Assembly (NCBI RefSeq): GCF_924101635.2
Contig: NZ_CAKMAA020000062.1
Location: 24,334 to 88,333 of the forward strand
DNA from: Candidatus Nitrotoga sp. HW29
GTDB taxonomy: Bacteria > Pseudomonadota > Gammaproteobacteria > Burkholderiales > Gallionellaceae
Direction of reading: 5' to 3'
Length of the DNA stretch: 64,000 bases
In this document: piece after piece, positions 1 through 11,581 of the stretch
Layout: every line of letters starts with the position of its first letter
Position numbering within the stretch: the first letter of the stretch is position 1
The notes under the pieces: generated by a model
What the model was told of the DNA's origin: nothing
What the model saw: only the letters and a program-made list of their open reading frames with translations
Databases searched by the model: none
Made by a program: the position numbers and the translations under genes

Positions 1-1
1 G

Positions 2-562
2 ACCAATCTGCAACGTCAAATTGTACACCGCACTTCCAGCATCGGAATAGCTAAAGTAGATTCTGCCCGTACCTTGCTCGCTGAAATCAATCCCGATGTT
101 CACGTCGTAGCCCTGAATGAACGCGCAGATCAAACGCGTTTATCTGAACTAGCTAGCCAAGCTGATGTAATACTAGATTGCAGCGATAACTTCGCCACGC
201 GCTATGCGCTTAACCAAGTTTGTGTGAAATTGAGAAAGCCTTTTATATCCGGCGCAGCTACCCGTTTTGATGGTCAGGTAGCCGTGTTTGACATGCGCTA
301 TCCTAACAGCCCTTGCTATCACTGCCTGTACCCGGAACAATCTGATGCTTTAGAAACGCGTTGCGCGGTAATGGGAGTATTTGCCCCGCTAGTCGGCATT
401 ATCGGGAGCATGCAAGCCGCTGAGGCTCTCAAGCTATTGATGGGAATAGGCACGCTACTGTGCGGCAGATTGCTGGTAACAGATTTACTACATATGGAAT
501 TGCGCACCGTTAAGTTGAAAAAAGATCCGGCTTGCCTAATTTGTGGAACACCAAGTGCATAG
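2..562 (+). CDS. moeB: MoeB/ThiF-family sulfur-carrier adenylyltransferase (5' end outside window)
   Basis: These are the last 186 codons of a HesA/MoeB/ThiF-type enzyme. The frame is open from base 2, so the start and the GxGxxG nucleotide loop lie before the window. Family members adenylate the C-terminal glycine of a ubiquitin-like sulfur carrier (MoaD for molybdopterin, ThiS for thiazole). Visible are the NLQRQ arginine-finger segment at the very start, DCSDNFATRY near fragment residue 59, and two CxxC pairs (CYHC near 105, CLIC near 178) expected to bind structural zinc. The family call is firm. The choice between MoeB and ThiF is not, because the sequence resembles both and no partner gene is visible. 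No obvious terminator follows. Confidence 0.85.
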   Translation, partial: TNLQRQIVHRTSSIGIAKVDSARTLLAEINPDVHVVALNERADQTRLSELASQADVILDCSDNFATRYALNQVCVKLRKPFISGAATRFDGQVAVFDMRYPNSPCYHCLYPEQSDALETRCAVMGVFAPLVGIIGSMQAAEALKLLMGIGTLLCGRLLVTDLLHMELRTVKLKKDPACLICGTPSA

Positions 563-1054
563 TACCTGACAGAAAATCCATCTTGAACGAGCAGACGCTC
601 TAACTGTCAATATCAGACCCTTTAATAGCTTACTCAAGCTAGCCCACTTGTATAACGATCACAACCCGAATATTTGCCGCTTCTTTATTCCCGCAGTTGC
701 TCATATAACCGTAAGACTATGCCGGTGCGGCGAGTATCTTTTGGCATCACAGTCAATGCAACAATAGCCCTCTTAGTCCATCAATACCATCACCCGGGTA
801 CATTCGTTTAAATCAATTAGGTATCCGGGCTGGCATAGAGTAAATAGACATCCTGGATAAATGGTTACATATTTTGTCTGTAATATAAGCTAGGGAAGTA
901 CTGATTAATTCGCGTTTCAAAATATAACATGTTTTACAATCAAAATGTTACATGTGCAATTCCGCGATTTTTTAAATTAATCAGTATCTCCCTAGTTAAT
1001 TATTGAAAAGCATATATACGAATTGTTAACAATGCTGAAGCGATGCAATAACCC
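563..1054. other. Non-coding stretch with one repeat copy
   Basis: There are 492 bases between the MoeB/ThiF gene and the small minus-strand gene. I see no credible reading frame or RNA gene here. The only clear structure is the 98-bp inverted-repeat element at 894-991. Confidence 0.6.
894..991 (+). mobile_element. MITE-like element, copy A
   Basis: A 98-bp element with terminal inverted repeats: GGAAGTACTGATTAATTC at the left, and GGAGATACTGATTAATTT when the right end is read on the other strand. It is flanked on both sides by CTAG (890-893 and 992-995), which fits a 4-bp YTAR target duplication. Two related copies lie at 36505-36585 and 39192-39289 in the same orientation. They share the internal words TTAATTCGCGTTTCAAAAT and GCAATTCCGC. 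It has no coding capacity. The ends and YTAR target resemble those of IS5-group elements, so it is probably mobilised in trans by such a transposase; this last point is inference. Confidence 0.8.
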
Positions 1055-1369
1055 TTATTGCTTGTTAAAAAGTTTGCCAACTTCTTGGTGAGCAAGCTGC
1101 TCCATGTTTTGTGGAAATGAACCACGGGCTGAAAGCGCCCTGAGAACTAAATGCGCCGGAAGTCTGGATAAAGTCATGGGCGGACGCACAGGATCTTGAC
1201 CACCGGTCGTACCTTCATCTTCTATTCCTGCGACAATACCAACATTACTTACTACTTTTGTTACTGCGTGATAGTCTTTTTGGTCTTTTAATGCATGGAT
1301 AATTGCGACTTGGGTGTTAACAATACCAATCAATAATTCGGTCAGATCTTTTTCAGTAATTGAAGCCAT
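1055..1369 (-). CDS. Conserved-looking hypothetical protein, 104 aa
   Basis: I do not recognise this family. The ATG at 1367-1369 follows a good ribosome-binding site (AAAGGA, 6 nt spacing), which supports real translation. The protein is soluble-looking, with no signal peptide or membrane segment. The N-terminal half (residues 1-50) is likely helical (TEKDLTELLIGIVNTQVAII). The middle (50-68) is Gly/Pro-rich (EDEGTTGGQDPVRPPM). The C-terminal third is again helical. It has no cysteine and no catalytic motif that I can name. It stands alone between the first repeat copy and the end of dsbD, so context gives no function. Confidence 0.6.
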   Translation of the reverse strand: MASITEKDLTELLIGIVNTQVAIIHALKDQKDYHAVTKVVSNVGIVAGIEDEGTTGGQDPVRPPMTLSRLPAHLVLRALSARGSFPQNMEQLAHQEVGKLFNKQ

Positions 1370-1503
1370 AATGAATCCTTTAAAATTAAGTATTAAATAA
1401 AAGTGTTAAAACAGACTAGCATCCATGAATCACAAAGAAACCGTAATATTTTACAGATTGGATTACTTTAGCGCACTATTTCGTAGAAAAAATAATCTAG
1501 GAA

Positions 1504-3348
1504 TCATAGCCCCGCATAGCTCAGCGATTGAAGAAACTGTCCTGCATTCTGATATCCTATTACACGGCGGACGTCCTGCTCGCGTCCTTGCGCATCAAAA
1601 AACAAAATAGCGGGCGGCCCGAATAGCTCAAAACGTTTTAGCACTGCTTTATCTTCGTCACTATTAGCGGTAACGTCGATTTGTAGCAATACAGCATTTT
1701 TTAATTTAGCCTGAACCTGAGCATCAGTGAACGTGTAGCGATCCATCTCCTTGCACGATATGCACCAGTCCGCGTAGAAATCAAGCATCACAGTCTTGCC
1801 ATTCGCCTGTGCAATTCTGGCATCCAGTTCAGCTACATTCTTTACCCGCACAAATTGCAAAGTCGAAGCTGCTGCTACTTGGCCATTACCAAATGCTGCC
1901 AGCGGACGCAAAATGTCGCGTGCACCGGAGAGCGCACCGATCAAATAGGCGCTGCCCAGCAAAAGCGCGAGAATACCGATGCCTTTCCATAGTTTCTGCC
2001 AACCTGAAGCATTGTTTGGCAGCGCATCCAGCGCGTGCATATAAATGGCAGAAAGCACTAACAGTGCCGCCCACAGCAACATCTGTATGCTCAGCGGAAT
2101 CAGCGTTGAAATAAGCCAGATTGCGAGCGCCAGCATTAATACGCCAAAAAAGCGCTTGACCGCTTCCATCCATGCGCCCGCCTTGGGCAATAGCGCGCCC
2201 GCTGAGGCGCCGATCAATAGCAATGGCAAGCCCATACCCATTGCAAGTGCAAACAACGCTGTTCCGCCCAGCCAGGCGTCATGCGTCTGCCCGATATACA
2301 GCAGCGCAGCCGCCATGGGCGCCGCAACGCACGGACTAACGATAATGGCAGATAGCGCACCCATCACAAACACACCGCTCAGATGACCGCCATGCAGGCG
2401 GTTACTGGTAGTGGTCAATTTGCTTTGCAAGGCAGCAGGAAGTTGTAGTTCGTAAAAACCGAACATCGATAATGACAGCAACACGAATACGGCAGCGAAG
2501 CTGCCCAGCGCCCAGGGCGTTTGTAGCGCGCTGGATAATAGGGTGCCTGACAAGCCGGCAGCCACGCCGATCGCCGCATAGGCTAATGCCATACCAAGCA
2601 CATAGGCAAGCGACAAAAGAAAGCCGTGCATTTTAGTGGGATGTGAACTGCGACCCACGATGATGCCGGAAAGAATGGGAATCATCGGCAGTACGCAGGG
2701 AGTAAAAGCAAGCAGCAGCCCGGCGCCAAAAAAAAATGTCACGATCAACCAAAAGCTACCTTGCTTGAAGAGTTTGGCGAGCTGCGTGCTTTCAGAATCA
2801 TCAGGCATTGCAACGTTTTGCGCCGCTTGCAGCGAAGGTTGCATCGGTACCGTTGTTGTTGCGAGATTTGCCTTGGGTAGCATAATGCTGAACTGCTTAT
2901 CTATCGGCGCATAGCACAGATCGTTTTCTTTGCACCCTTGATAACTGGCTGCCAGCGTAACATTCTGAGCCGTATCGATGTTGCGTTCCAGCGTAATCAC
3001 CGCTTGAAAGGACTGATGAAATACAGCCATGTCTCCGAAATTGGGGTCAGACTTCATTTCTCCCTTTGGCATAGACACATTCGTAATTTTTATGCTCACA
3101 GCTTTTGCGGAGTCGCCTGGTATATTGAAACGAATCTTGTCCCGATATAAATAGTAGCCAGGTGTGATCTTGAAATTGGCAAGCAGAGTGGATGCATCGC
3201 GTGCGCTGACTTCCAGTCCGAAGGCCTTATCCGGGGGCAGAATGACATTCTGCTTCGCGCCACCCAGCAACGGCAAACGATCCAGAAAATTTTCCGCATG
3301 GGATAGCGGAGGAACCAAGCATAACAATATCAACAGTAAGAGATGCAT
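1504..3348 (-). CDS. dsbD: Thiol:disulfide interchange protein DsbD
   Basis: Inner-membrane protein that passes electrons from cytoplasmic thioredoxin to periplasmic thiol proteins (DsbC, DsbG, cytochrome c maturation). All three modules are present: a signal peptide followed by the periplasmic alpha domain with its cysteine pair (CKENDLC); a polytopic central domain with the two redox cysteines in TPCVLPMIP and VSPCVAAP; and a C-terminal thioredoxin-like domain with WCISC. At 614 aa it has the usual length. I start at the ATG at 3348, which has an AAAGG 11 nt upstream. A TTG at 3357 would sit only 2 nt from that site. It is the last gene of the leuS-lptE-holA-cutA series, after a 157-bp gap; cutA-dsbD adjacency is common in proteobacteria. 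Confidence 0.95.
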   Translation of the reverse strand: MHLLLLILLCLVPPLSHAENFLDRLPLLGGAKQNVILPPDKAFGLEVSARDASTLLANFKITPGYYLYRDKIRFNIPGDSAKAVSIKITNVSMPKGEMKSDPNFGDMAVFHQSFQAVITLERNIDTAQNVTLAASYQGCKENDLCYAPIDKQFSIMLPKANLATTTVPMQPSLQAAQNVAMPDDSESTQLAKLFKQGSFWLIVTFFFGAGLLLAFTPCVLPMIPILSGIIVGRSSHPTKMHGFLLSLAYVLGMALAYAAIGVAAGLSGTLLSSALQTPWALGSFAAVFVLLSLSMFGFYELQLPAALQSKLTTTSNRLHGGHLSGVFVMGALSAIIVSPCVAAPMAAALLYIGQTHDAWLGGTALFALAMGMGLPLLLIGASAGALLPKAGAWMEAVKRFFGVLMLALAIWLISTLIPLSIQMLLWAALLVLSAIYMHALDALPNNASGWQKLWKGIGILALLLGSAYLIGALSGARDILRPLAAFGNGQVAAASTLQFVRVKNVAELDARIAQANGKTVMLDFYADWCISCKEMDRYTFTDAQVQAKLKNAVLLQIDVTANSDEDKAVLKRFELFGPPAILFFDAQGREQDVRRVIGYQNAGQFLQSLSYAGL

Positions 3349-3505
3349 CGCTTTCAAAACCTTTGTGGGTACTAACTTATGAATCAGTAACTCGACGAAC
3401 TAAATTCCTCTATGAAAACAGCGGGTATTCTATTTTCCAAATGGCTAGAAAGTGAACAATCATATCAAAGGCAGCCTTCGCTCCTATTCTTCCAATTTCA
3501 CTTTG

Positions 3506-3844
3506 TCAGGGAAGGCCGCCAGAAAGTGGCGATGTTTCTTGCATGATCCACTGTAGATAGCCGGGCAACCCTGCGTTAACCGAGACAGCAATGATCTCGG
3601 GAAGTTCATAAGGATGATGTGTACGGATGACGGTCTCAAGATGCGGGTAAGCGGCACGGGTAGTCTTGATCAGCAGTGGCACCTCACTAGCCGTCTCTAT
3701 TTTTTCCTGCCAGCGATAGACCGAAGTGCATTCCGCCAGCATGTTGATGCATGCCGCGGCCCGACTTTCAATCAAAGCATTGGCCACCCGTTGGGCACTC
3801 TCACGATTCGGCAAATTGGTTAGGACTAAAAGAATATCGTCCAT
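3506..3844 (-). CDS. cutA: Divalent-cation tolerance protein CutA
   Basis: A 112-residue trimeric CutA1-family protein, full length for the family. Diagnostic stretches are VLTNLPNRESAQRVANAL, AAACINM, SVYRWQ-KIE, LLIKT and THPYELPEI-like THHPYELPE near residues 83-91. The family binds divalent metals, and in E. coli its loss raises copper sensitivity; the exact role remains unsettled. ATG at 3844 is preferred over an in-frame TTG at 3847. The gene begins within a few bases of the holA stop, so it is probably co-transcribed with holA, and it precedes dsbD. Confidence 0.93.
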   Translation of the reverse strand: MDDILLVLTNLPNRESAQRVANALIESRAAACINMLAECTSVYRWQEKIETASEVPLLIKTTRAAYPHLETVIRTHHPYELPEIIAVSVNAGLPGYLQWIMQETSPLSGGLP

Positions 3845-3849
3845 CAATT

Positions 3850-4863
3850 TTATGCCGCTTTCACATTAGCGCAACGAACCCCTAATTGCAGCAATTCATC
3901 CCACACGTTACCGCGGCGCAAGCCCTTAACCACCTTATCTACGTGCGCGGCCTGACGCAAGGCACGCTCGGCTATAGCCGGGGTGAAGCGCCGCACAGCG
4001 CGCTCCACGAATTTTTGGCGCGCGCCCCATACACGCGCATCCCGTAGCGCAGAAGACAAATTGCCACTGTACTGCATGGCACGTAACACCTTGCTCAGCG
4101 TGCGAATGTCTTCAGCCAGCGCCCACAGTATCAGCACAGCAGCCGTTCCTTCTGCACGCAGGCCATCAAGGATGTGCGCATATCGTGCTACATCACCCGC
4201 CAACATAGCCTCGGACAGTTTGAACACGTCATAGCGCGCCACATCCATTACGGAGTCTTTCACCTGTTCGAAAGATAATGGCCCGGCGGGAAATAGCAAA
4301 GCAAGTTTTTGAATTTCCTGATAAGCCGCCAACAGATTACCTTCCACCCGTTCCGCAAGAAACACCAAAGTATCCATCTCAGCGGATTGATTCTGCCGTT
4401 TCAATCGGCTCGCAATCCAGGCCGGCAGTGCACTTAGTACAATTTCCTCGGAAGCGATTATCACTCCCTGCGCTGACAGCGCGGTGAACCACTTGCTGGT
4501 CAAGGTAGTCTTATCCAATCGTGGCAGCGATACCAGCGTTACTGTATCAGCGTTTAATTTCTGGCAATAATCCTGTAAAGCCTGCGCGCCTTCCACACCC
4601 GGTTTGCCGGACGGAATACGCAGATCCACCAACTTACGCGTGGAAAAAAGCGATAAACTTTGCGCGCTGTTGCGCAGCTCTGCCCACTTGAAGCCCGGCT
4701 CGGCGATTAGCACTTCACGTTCGGTATAACCCGCCGTGCGTGCAGCGGCACGGATGGCATCGGCAGCCTCAATGGCCAGCAACAATGCCTCACCATGTAC
4801 GACATACAGCAGCGCAAGCCCTTGGGCAAGATGATGCGACAAATCCTCCCCTGAAAGCTTCAT
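3850..4863 (-). CDS. holA: DNA polymerase III subunit delta
   Basis: The delta subunit of the clamp loader, the wrench that opens the beta sliding clamp for loading on DNA. 337 aa, typical length. Recognisable segments are the N-terminal YVVHGEALLLAIEAADAIR, a degenerate ATPase core around LVSLPRLDKTTLTSKWF, and the C-terminal clamp-loader collar helices (RDARVWGARQKFVERAVRRF). The protein lacks a P-loop, as is normal for delta. It lies 16 bp after lptE and just before cutA; lptE-holA order after leuS is widely conserved in proteobacteria. Confidence 0.95.
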   Translation of the reverse strand: MKLSGEDLSHHLAQGLALLYVVHGEALLLAIEAADAIRAAARTAGYTEREVLIAEPGFKWAELRNSAQSLSLFSTRKLVDLRIPSGKPGVEGAQALQDYCQKLNADTVTLVSLPRLDKTTLTSKWFTALSAQGVIIASEEIVLSALPAWIASRLKRQNQSAEMDTLVFLAERVEGNLLAAYQEIQKLALLFPAGPLSFEQVKDSVMDVARYDVFKLSEAMLAGDVARYAHILDGLRAEGTAAVLILWALAEDIRTLSKVLRAMQYSGNLSSALRDARVWGARQKFVERAVRRFTPAIAERALRQAAHVDKVVKGLRRGNVWDELLQLGVRCANVKAA

Positions 4864-4879
4864 GGTAGGTGAACTAGTA

Positions 4880-5401
4880 TCATGGTGGCGATGGCGGCGC
4901 CTTGGCCAGACTCAAACGACGTAATATCTGCTGAACTGCGTCATTGCGCATATCTTGATAAAGCAAGGTTTCCTCCATCTCCTTAGCAAGCACCTGTGTG
5001 TTGTCGTACGATAAATAACGCTGTAGCACGATTTCATCTGCGGGAACCCATTCATCCAGTTTGATATCGTAAGCACGCAACGAAACACGATAATTCAATT
5101 GATATTCGCGCACACGACCGGCATCACTCAAGGAAAGTATCTGCTTGCTCATCGTTTCGGAAACGATATGCAGCGTCAGCTGCGCATTTGCGGACGAATC
5201 AGCGAGCTTTATATTGTATAACTGCACCGTCCGTTTTAAATCAACAATCAAGGACGCATTGGCATTAGGTGACAGTATGAATAATGTCTGAAACGGGAAC
5301 GTAAATCCCCCCCCTTGTCCGCGCAAATGAAAGCCACACGCAGCTAACAGTAGCGTGAGTATCAACAACGGTAATATCAGTAGATTTCTGCGCATTAGCA
5401 T
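4880..5401 (-). CDS. lptE: LPS-assembly lipoprotein LptE
   Basis: Outer-membrane lipoprotein that plugs the LptD barrel and helps insert lipopolysaccharide into the outer leaflet. 173 aa. It has a type II signal peptide with lipobox LLAAC (lipidated Cys22), followed by GFHLRGQ, which is typical of LptE. The rest matches the family in shape (SETMSKQILSLSDAGRVREYQL, LDEWVPADEIVLQRYL, MRNDAVQQILRRL). The ATG at 5401 lies 11 bp after the leuS stop, so leuS, lptE and holA are surely one transcription unit. Confidence 0.93.
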   Translation of the reverse strand: MLMRRNLLILPLLILTLLLAACGFHLRGQGGGFTFPFQTLFILSPNANASLIVDLKRTVQLYNIKLADSSANAQLTLHIVSETMSKQILSLSDAGRVREYQLNYRVSLRAYDIKLDEWVPADEIVLQRYLSYDNTQVLAKEMEETLLYQDMRNDAVQQILRRLSLAKAPPSPP

Positions 5402-5412
5402 CTTCCCATAGT

Positions 5413-8293
<2,881 letters not shown>

Positions 8294-8338
8294 ACCCCGC
8301 CAAAATAATTTTTTAATATCCTTCAGGAGAGTTTTACT

Positions 8339-9226
8339 ATGTCCCGCAAGCACCCCGTGATTGCTGTGACCGGTTCATCGGGCGCCGGCACTACTACCGC
8401 CAAACGCGCTTTTGAAAATATTTTCCGCCGTGAGCACATAAATGCCGCCGTGATTGAAGGTGATAGCCTGCACAGCCTGGATCGCATGGAGTTTCGGGCT
8501 GCCGTAGCCGAAGCTAGCAAATCAGGCAATCATTCGTTCAGTCACTTTGGACCCGAGGCCAACCATTTCGACAAAATTGAAGAAACCTTCAAGTCATATG
8601 GGGAAACCGGTTCCTGTAAGCGACGTTATTACATTCATAGCGATGCTGAAGCGAAAGAACTAAATGCGCGCTTGAACACCAGCTTGAATCCCGGTCAATT
8701 TACACCGTGGGAAAATATTGCCGCCGGCTCCGACCTGCTGTTTTACGAAGGTTTGCACGGCATGGTGAAGACAGATACCGTAAATGCAGCCCAGCATGTT
8801 GATTTGAGCATCGGCGTGGTTCCCATCGTCAATCTGGAGTGGATACAGAAAATTCATCGGGATCAAGCCGAGCGTGGCTATTCCGCTGAAGCAACGGTAG
8901 ACACCATCCTGCGCCGCATGCCTGACTATATTAACTTCATCACACCACAATTTTCACGTACGCATATTAACTTTCAGCGCGTGTCTACGGTGGATACGTC
9001 CAATCCTTTCATTGCGCGTGATATCCCGACACCGGACGAAAGTTTTGTGGTAATTCGTTTCCGCGACCCCAAGGGCGTGGATTTTTCCCACCTTATTGAC
9101 ATGATTCAATGTTCATTCATGTCACGCTCGAATACCATTGTGGTACCCGGTGGCAAAATGAGCTTTGCAATGGAAGTGATACTGGCTCCAATCATGCATG
9201 AAATGCTGCAAAACAGAAATAAATAA
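8339..9226 (+). CDS. prkB: Phosphoribulokinase (Calvin cycle)
   Basis: Phosphorylates ribulose-5-phosphate with ATP to ribulose-1,5-bisphosphate, the CO2 acceptor for RuBisCO. 295 aa, the size of the proteobacterial (class I, octameric) enzyme. Visible are a P-loop variant GSSGAGTTTAKRAF (residues 13-26), IEGDSLHSLDR, HFGPEANHFDKIE, the YIHSDAEAKELNA segment, and FYEGLHG with the Walker-B-like acid. With fbp 9 kb away it points to autotrophic CO2 fixation. RuBisCO genes are not in the window. A strong hairpin terminator follows, so it is probably transcribed alone. Confidence 0.95.
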   Translation: MSRKHPVIAVTGSSGAGTTTAKRAFENIFRREHINAAVIEGDSLHSLDRMEFRAAVAEASKSGNHSFSHFGPEANHFDKIEETFKSYGETGSCKRRYYIHSDAEAKELNARLNTSLNPGQFTPWENIAAGSDLLFYEGLHGMVKTDTVNAAQHVDLSIGVVPIVNLEWIQKIHRDQAERGYSAEATVDTILRRMPDYINFITPQFSRTHINFQRVSTVDTSNPFIARDIPTPDESFVVIRFRDPKGVDFSHLIDMIQCSFMSRSNTIVVPGGKMSFAMEVILAPIMHEMLQNRNK

Positions 9227-9248
9227 CTTTTTATAAATTTGATGTTGG

Positions 9249-9285
9249 CGGGGAATCAGGCATAATTTCTGATTCCCCGTTTTGT
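9249..9285 (+). terminator. Rho-independent terminator after prkB
   Basis: A perfect 11-bp stem (CGGGGAATCAG at 9249-9259 with CTGATTCCCCG at 9269-9279) with a 9-nt loop is followed directly by TTTTGTTT. It lies between the prkB stop and the uvrD start, which is only 20 bp downstream of the stem. Confidence 0.85.
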
Positions 9286-9298
9286 TTACGGATACCCA

Positions 9299-11464
9299 AT
9301 GGATTTTCTTTCTGGCCTTAATCCAGAACAGCACGCTGCCGTTACTCTACCGAAACAATCAGCGTTGATCCTGGCCGGTGCAGGCAGCGGCAAAACACGC
9401 GTGCTAACCACACGTATTGCCTGGCTGATCAGCACCGGGCAAGTCAGCCCGCATGGCATACTGGCCGTTACCTTTACTAATAAAGCGGCGAAGGAAATGC
9501 TCTTGCGCTTGTCCACCATGTTGCCGATCAACATACGCGGGCTATGGATGGGCACTTTTCATGGACTATGTAACCGCATGTTACGCGCCCATCACCGCGA
9601 AGCCATGTTGCCGCAGACTTTCCAGATTCTGGACAGTGCCGACCAGCTTGCTGCTCTCAAGCGATTAATGAAAGTACTCAATGTGGATGACGAAAAATAT
9701 CCACCTCGCGAGATTCAAAATTTTATCAGCAACAGCAAGGAACAAGGTCTGCGCGCGCATGAGGTGGAAACTTTTGATCCCTACACTCGCCGCAAAGTGG
9801 AAATTTTTGCTGCTTATGATGAGCAGTGCCAACGCGAAGGCATCGTGGATTTTTCCGAATTGCTATTGCGTTGTTACGAATTACTGGCCCGCAATCAACT
9901 ATTACGGGAACATTATCAGGCTCGCTTCCATCATATTTTGGTGGATGAATTTCAGGATACCAACCGCTTGCAATATCAATGGCTCAAATTATTGACCGGG
10001 CAACACAACGCCTTGTTTGCAGTGGGCGACGACGATCAATCTATTTATGCATTTCGCGGCGCAAATGTCGGCAATATGCAGGAATTGACGCGCGATTTTC
10101 ATGTGCAAAATGTGATTAAACTGGAGCAGAACTATCGCTCGCACGCCAACATCCTTGATGCCGCCAATGCACTCATCAAGAATAATCGCAGTCGTCTTGG
10201 CAAAAATTTATGGACATCGGAAAACAAAGGTGAGCCATTACGCGTGTACGAGGCACCCACTGATGCGGAAGAAGCCAGATTCATCGTTGACGAGGTACGC
10301 CAACTCAACCGCGAAGGCATTCATCTGGCCGAGATGGCTGTGCTATACCGCTCCAATGCCCAGTCGCGCGTCATCGAACACGCGTTGGTGTCAGCGGGGG
10401 TAGCCTATCGCGTGTATGGCGGACTGAGATTTTTTGAAAGACAGGAAATTAAGCATGCGCTAGCTTATCTGCGCCTGGTACAAAATTTTGACGACGATAA
10501 CACGCTGTTGCGCATTATTAATTTTCCTACGCGTGGCATCGGCGCGCGCACTATCGAACAATTACAGGAAACGGCTCGTACGCAAAATGTCAGCCTGTGG
10601 CAAGCTGCAAAGCAGACAGGCGGCAAAGTAACGACATTTGTAACTTTAATCGAAATGATGGCCAGTGCCACAAAAGAATTGCCGTTGCCGGAAGCCATCG
10701 ACCATATACTTCTGCATAGCAGGTTGCTGGTTCACTATCAAAATGAAACGGGGATTAAACAACGCGAGGCTCAAGAACGGCTAGAAAACCTTAATGAGTT
10801 GATCAATGCCGCGACACTGTTTGTGCATGAGAACGAGGACGACAGTCTTACTTCCTTCCTCACGCATGCCGCACTTGAATCAGGTGAAAGTCAGGCAGAA
10901 GCTAACGTAGATGCGCTACATCTGATGACGGTGCACTCATCCAAAGGTTTGGAATTTCATACGGTATTTATAGGTGGACTGGAAGAGGGTTTATTCCCGC
11001 ACCATAACAGCCGTATGGCGGATACAGGCGTAGATGAAGAACGTCGCCTGATGTATGTCGCTATCACACGCGCACGGCGCAGACTGTATCTCACCTTCGC
11101 ACAAAGCCGCATGTTGCATGGACAGGTAAATTACAACTTAATGTCCAATTTTTTGCGCGAACTACCGGAAGAATTGTTACACTGGATCACACCACGTATA
11201 ACAGCCCGCAATAGCTTTAGTTCTTCTGCTTATTCGAGCGCTCACCCGCCATCTATTAACATGGAAGGGCTTGGGAGAGGAAAGGGCATCGGTGCCCAAA
11301 ATGCTCCGTGGCATATTAGCCAAGCGGTGCATCACGCCAAATTTGGTGAAGGAGTCATCGTCAATATTGAAGGCGGTGATTCAGATTTGCGCGTACAAGT
11401 GAATTTTCGCACAACCGGCACAAAGTGGCTGGCGCTGGAATACGCGAAGCTCACCCCACTTTGA
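9299..11464 (+). CDS. uvrD: DNA helicase II (UvrD/PcrA)
   Basis: Superfamily 1A 3'-5' helicase acting in nucleotide-excision and mismatch repair. 721 aa, normal length. Helicase motifs in order: Q motif LNPEQHAAV (residues 7-15), motif I AGAGSGKTRVL, Ia AVTFTNKAAKEM, II VDEFQDTNRLQY, III GDDDQSIYAFRGA, IV EQNYRSHANIL, V MTVHSSKGLEFHTVF, VI YVAITRARRRLYL. The C-terminal end (HHAKFGEGVIVNIEG) is the Tudor-like tail typical of UvrD/PcrA rather than Rep. The ATG at 9299 sits just after the prkB terminator. Confidence 0.95.
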   Translation: MDFLSGLNPEQHAAVTLPKQSALILAGAGSGKTRVLTTRIAWLISTGQVSPHGILAVTFTNKAAKEMLLRLSTMLPINIRGLWMGTFHGLCNRMLRAHHREAMLPQTFQILDSADQLAALKRLMKVLNVDDEKYPPREIQNFISNSKEQGLRAHEVETFDPYTRRKVEIFAAYDEQCQREGIVDFSELLLRCYELLARNQLLREHYQARFHHILVDEFQDTNRLQYQWLKLLTGQHNALFAVGDDDQSIYAFRGANVGNMQELTRDFHVQNVIKLEQNYRSHANILDAANALIKNNRSRLGKNLWTSENKGEPLRVYEAPTDAEEARFIVDEVRQLNREGIHLAEMAVLYRSNAQSRVIEHALVSAGVAYRVYGGLRFFERQEIKHALAYLRLVQNFDDDNTLLRIINFPTRGIGARTIEQLQETARTQNVSLWQAAKQTGGKVTTFVTLIEMMASATKELPLPEAIDHILLHSRLLVHYQNETGIKQREAQERLENLNELINAATLFVHENEDDSLTSFLTHAALESGESQAEANVDALHLMTVHSSKGLEFHTVFIGGLEEGLFPHHNSRMADTGVDEERRLMYVAITRARRRLYLTFAQSRMLHGQVNYNLMSNFLRELPEELLHWITPRITARNSFSSSAYSSAHPPSINMEGLGRGKGIGAQNAPWHISQAVHHAKFGEGVIVNIEGGDSDLRVQVNFRTTGTKWLALEYAKLTPL

Positions 11465-11581
11465 ATAACAGCTAGAATACTAAAATAAATCCGTTATTTG
11501 TTTATGTTGTACTAAATTTAATGATATTGCTTTTAATGGGGTTGGTATCTAAATAATCTTAACCGGAGGGAAACATTTGTT

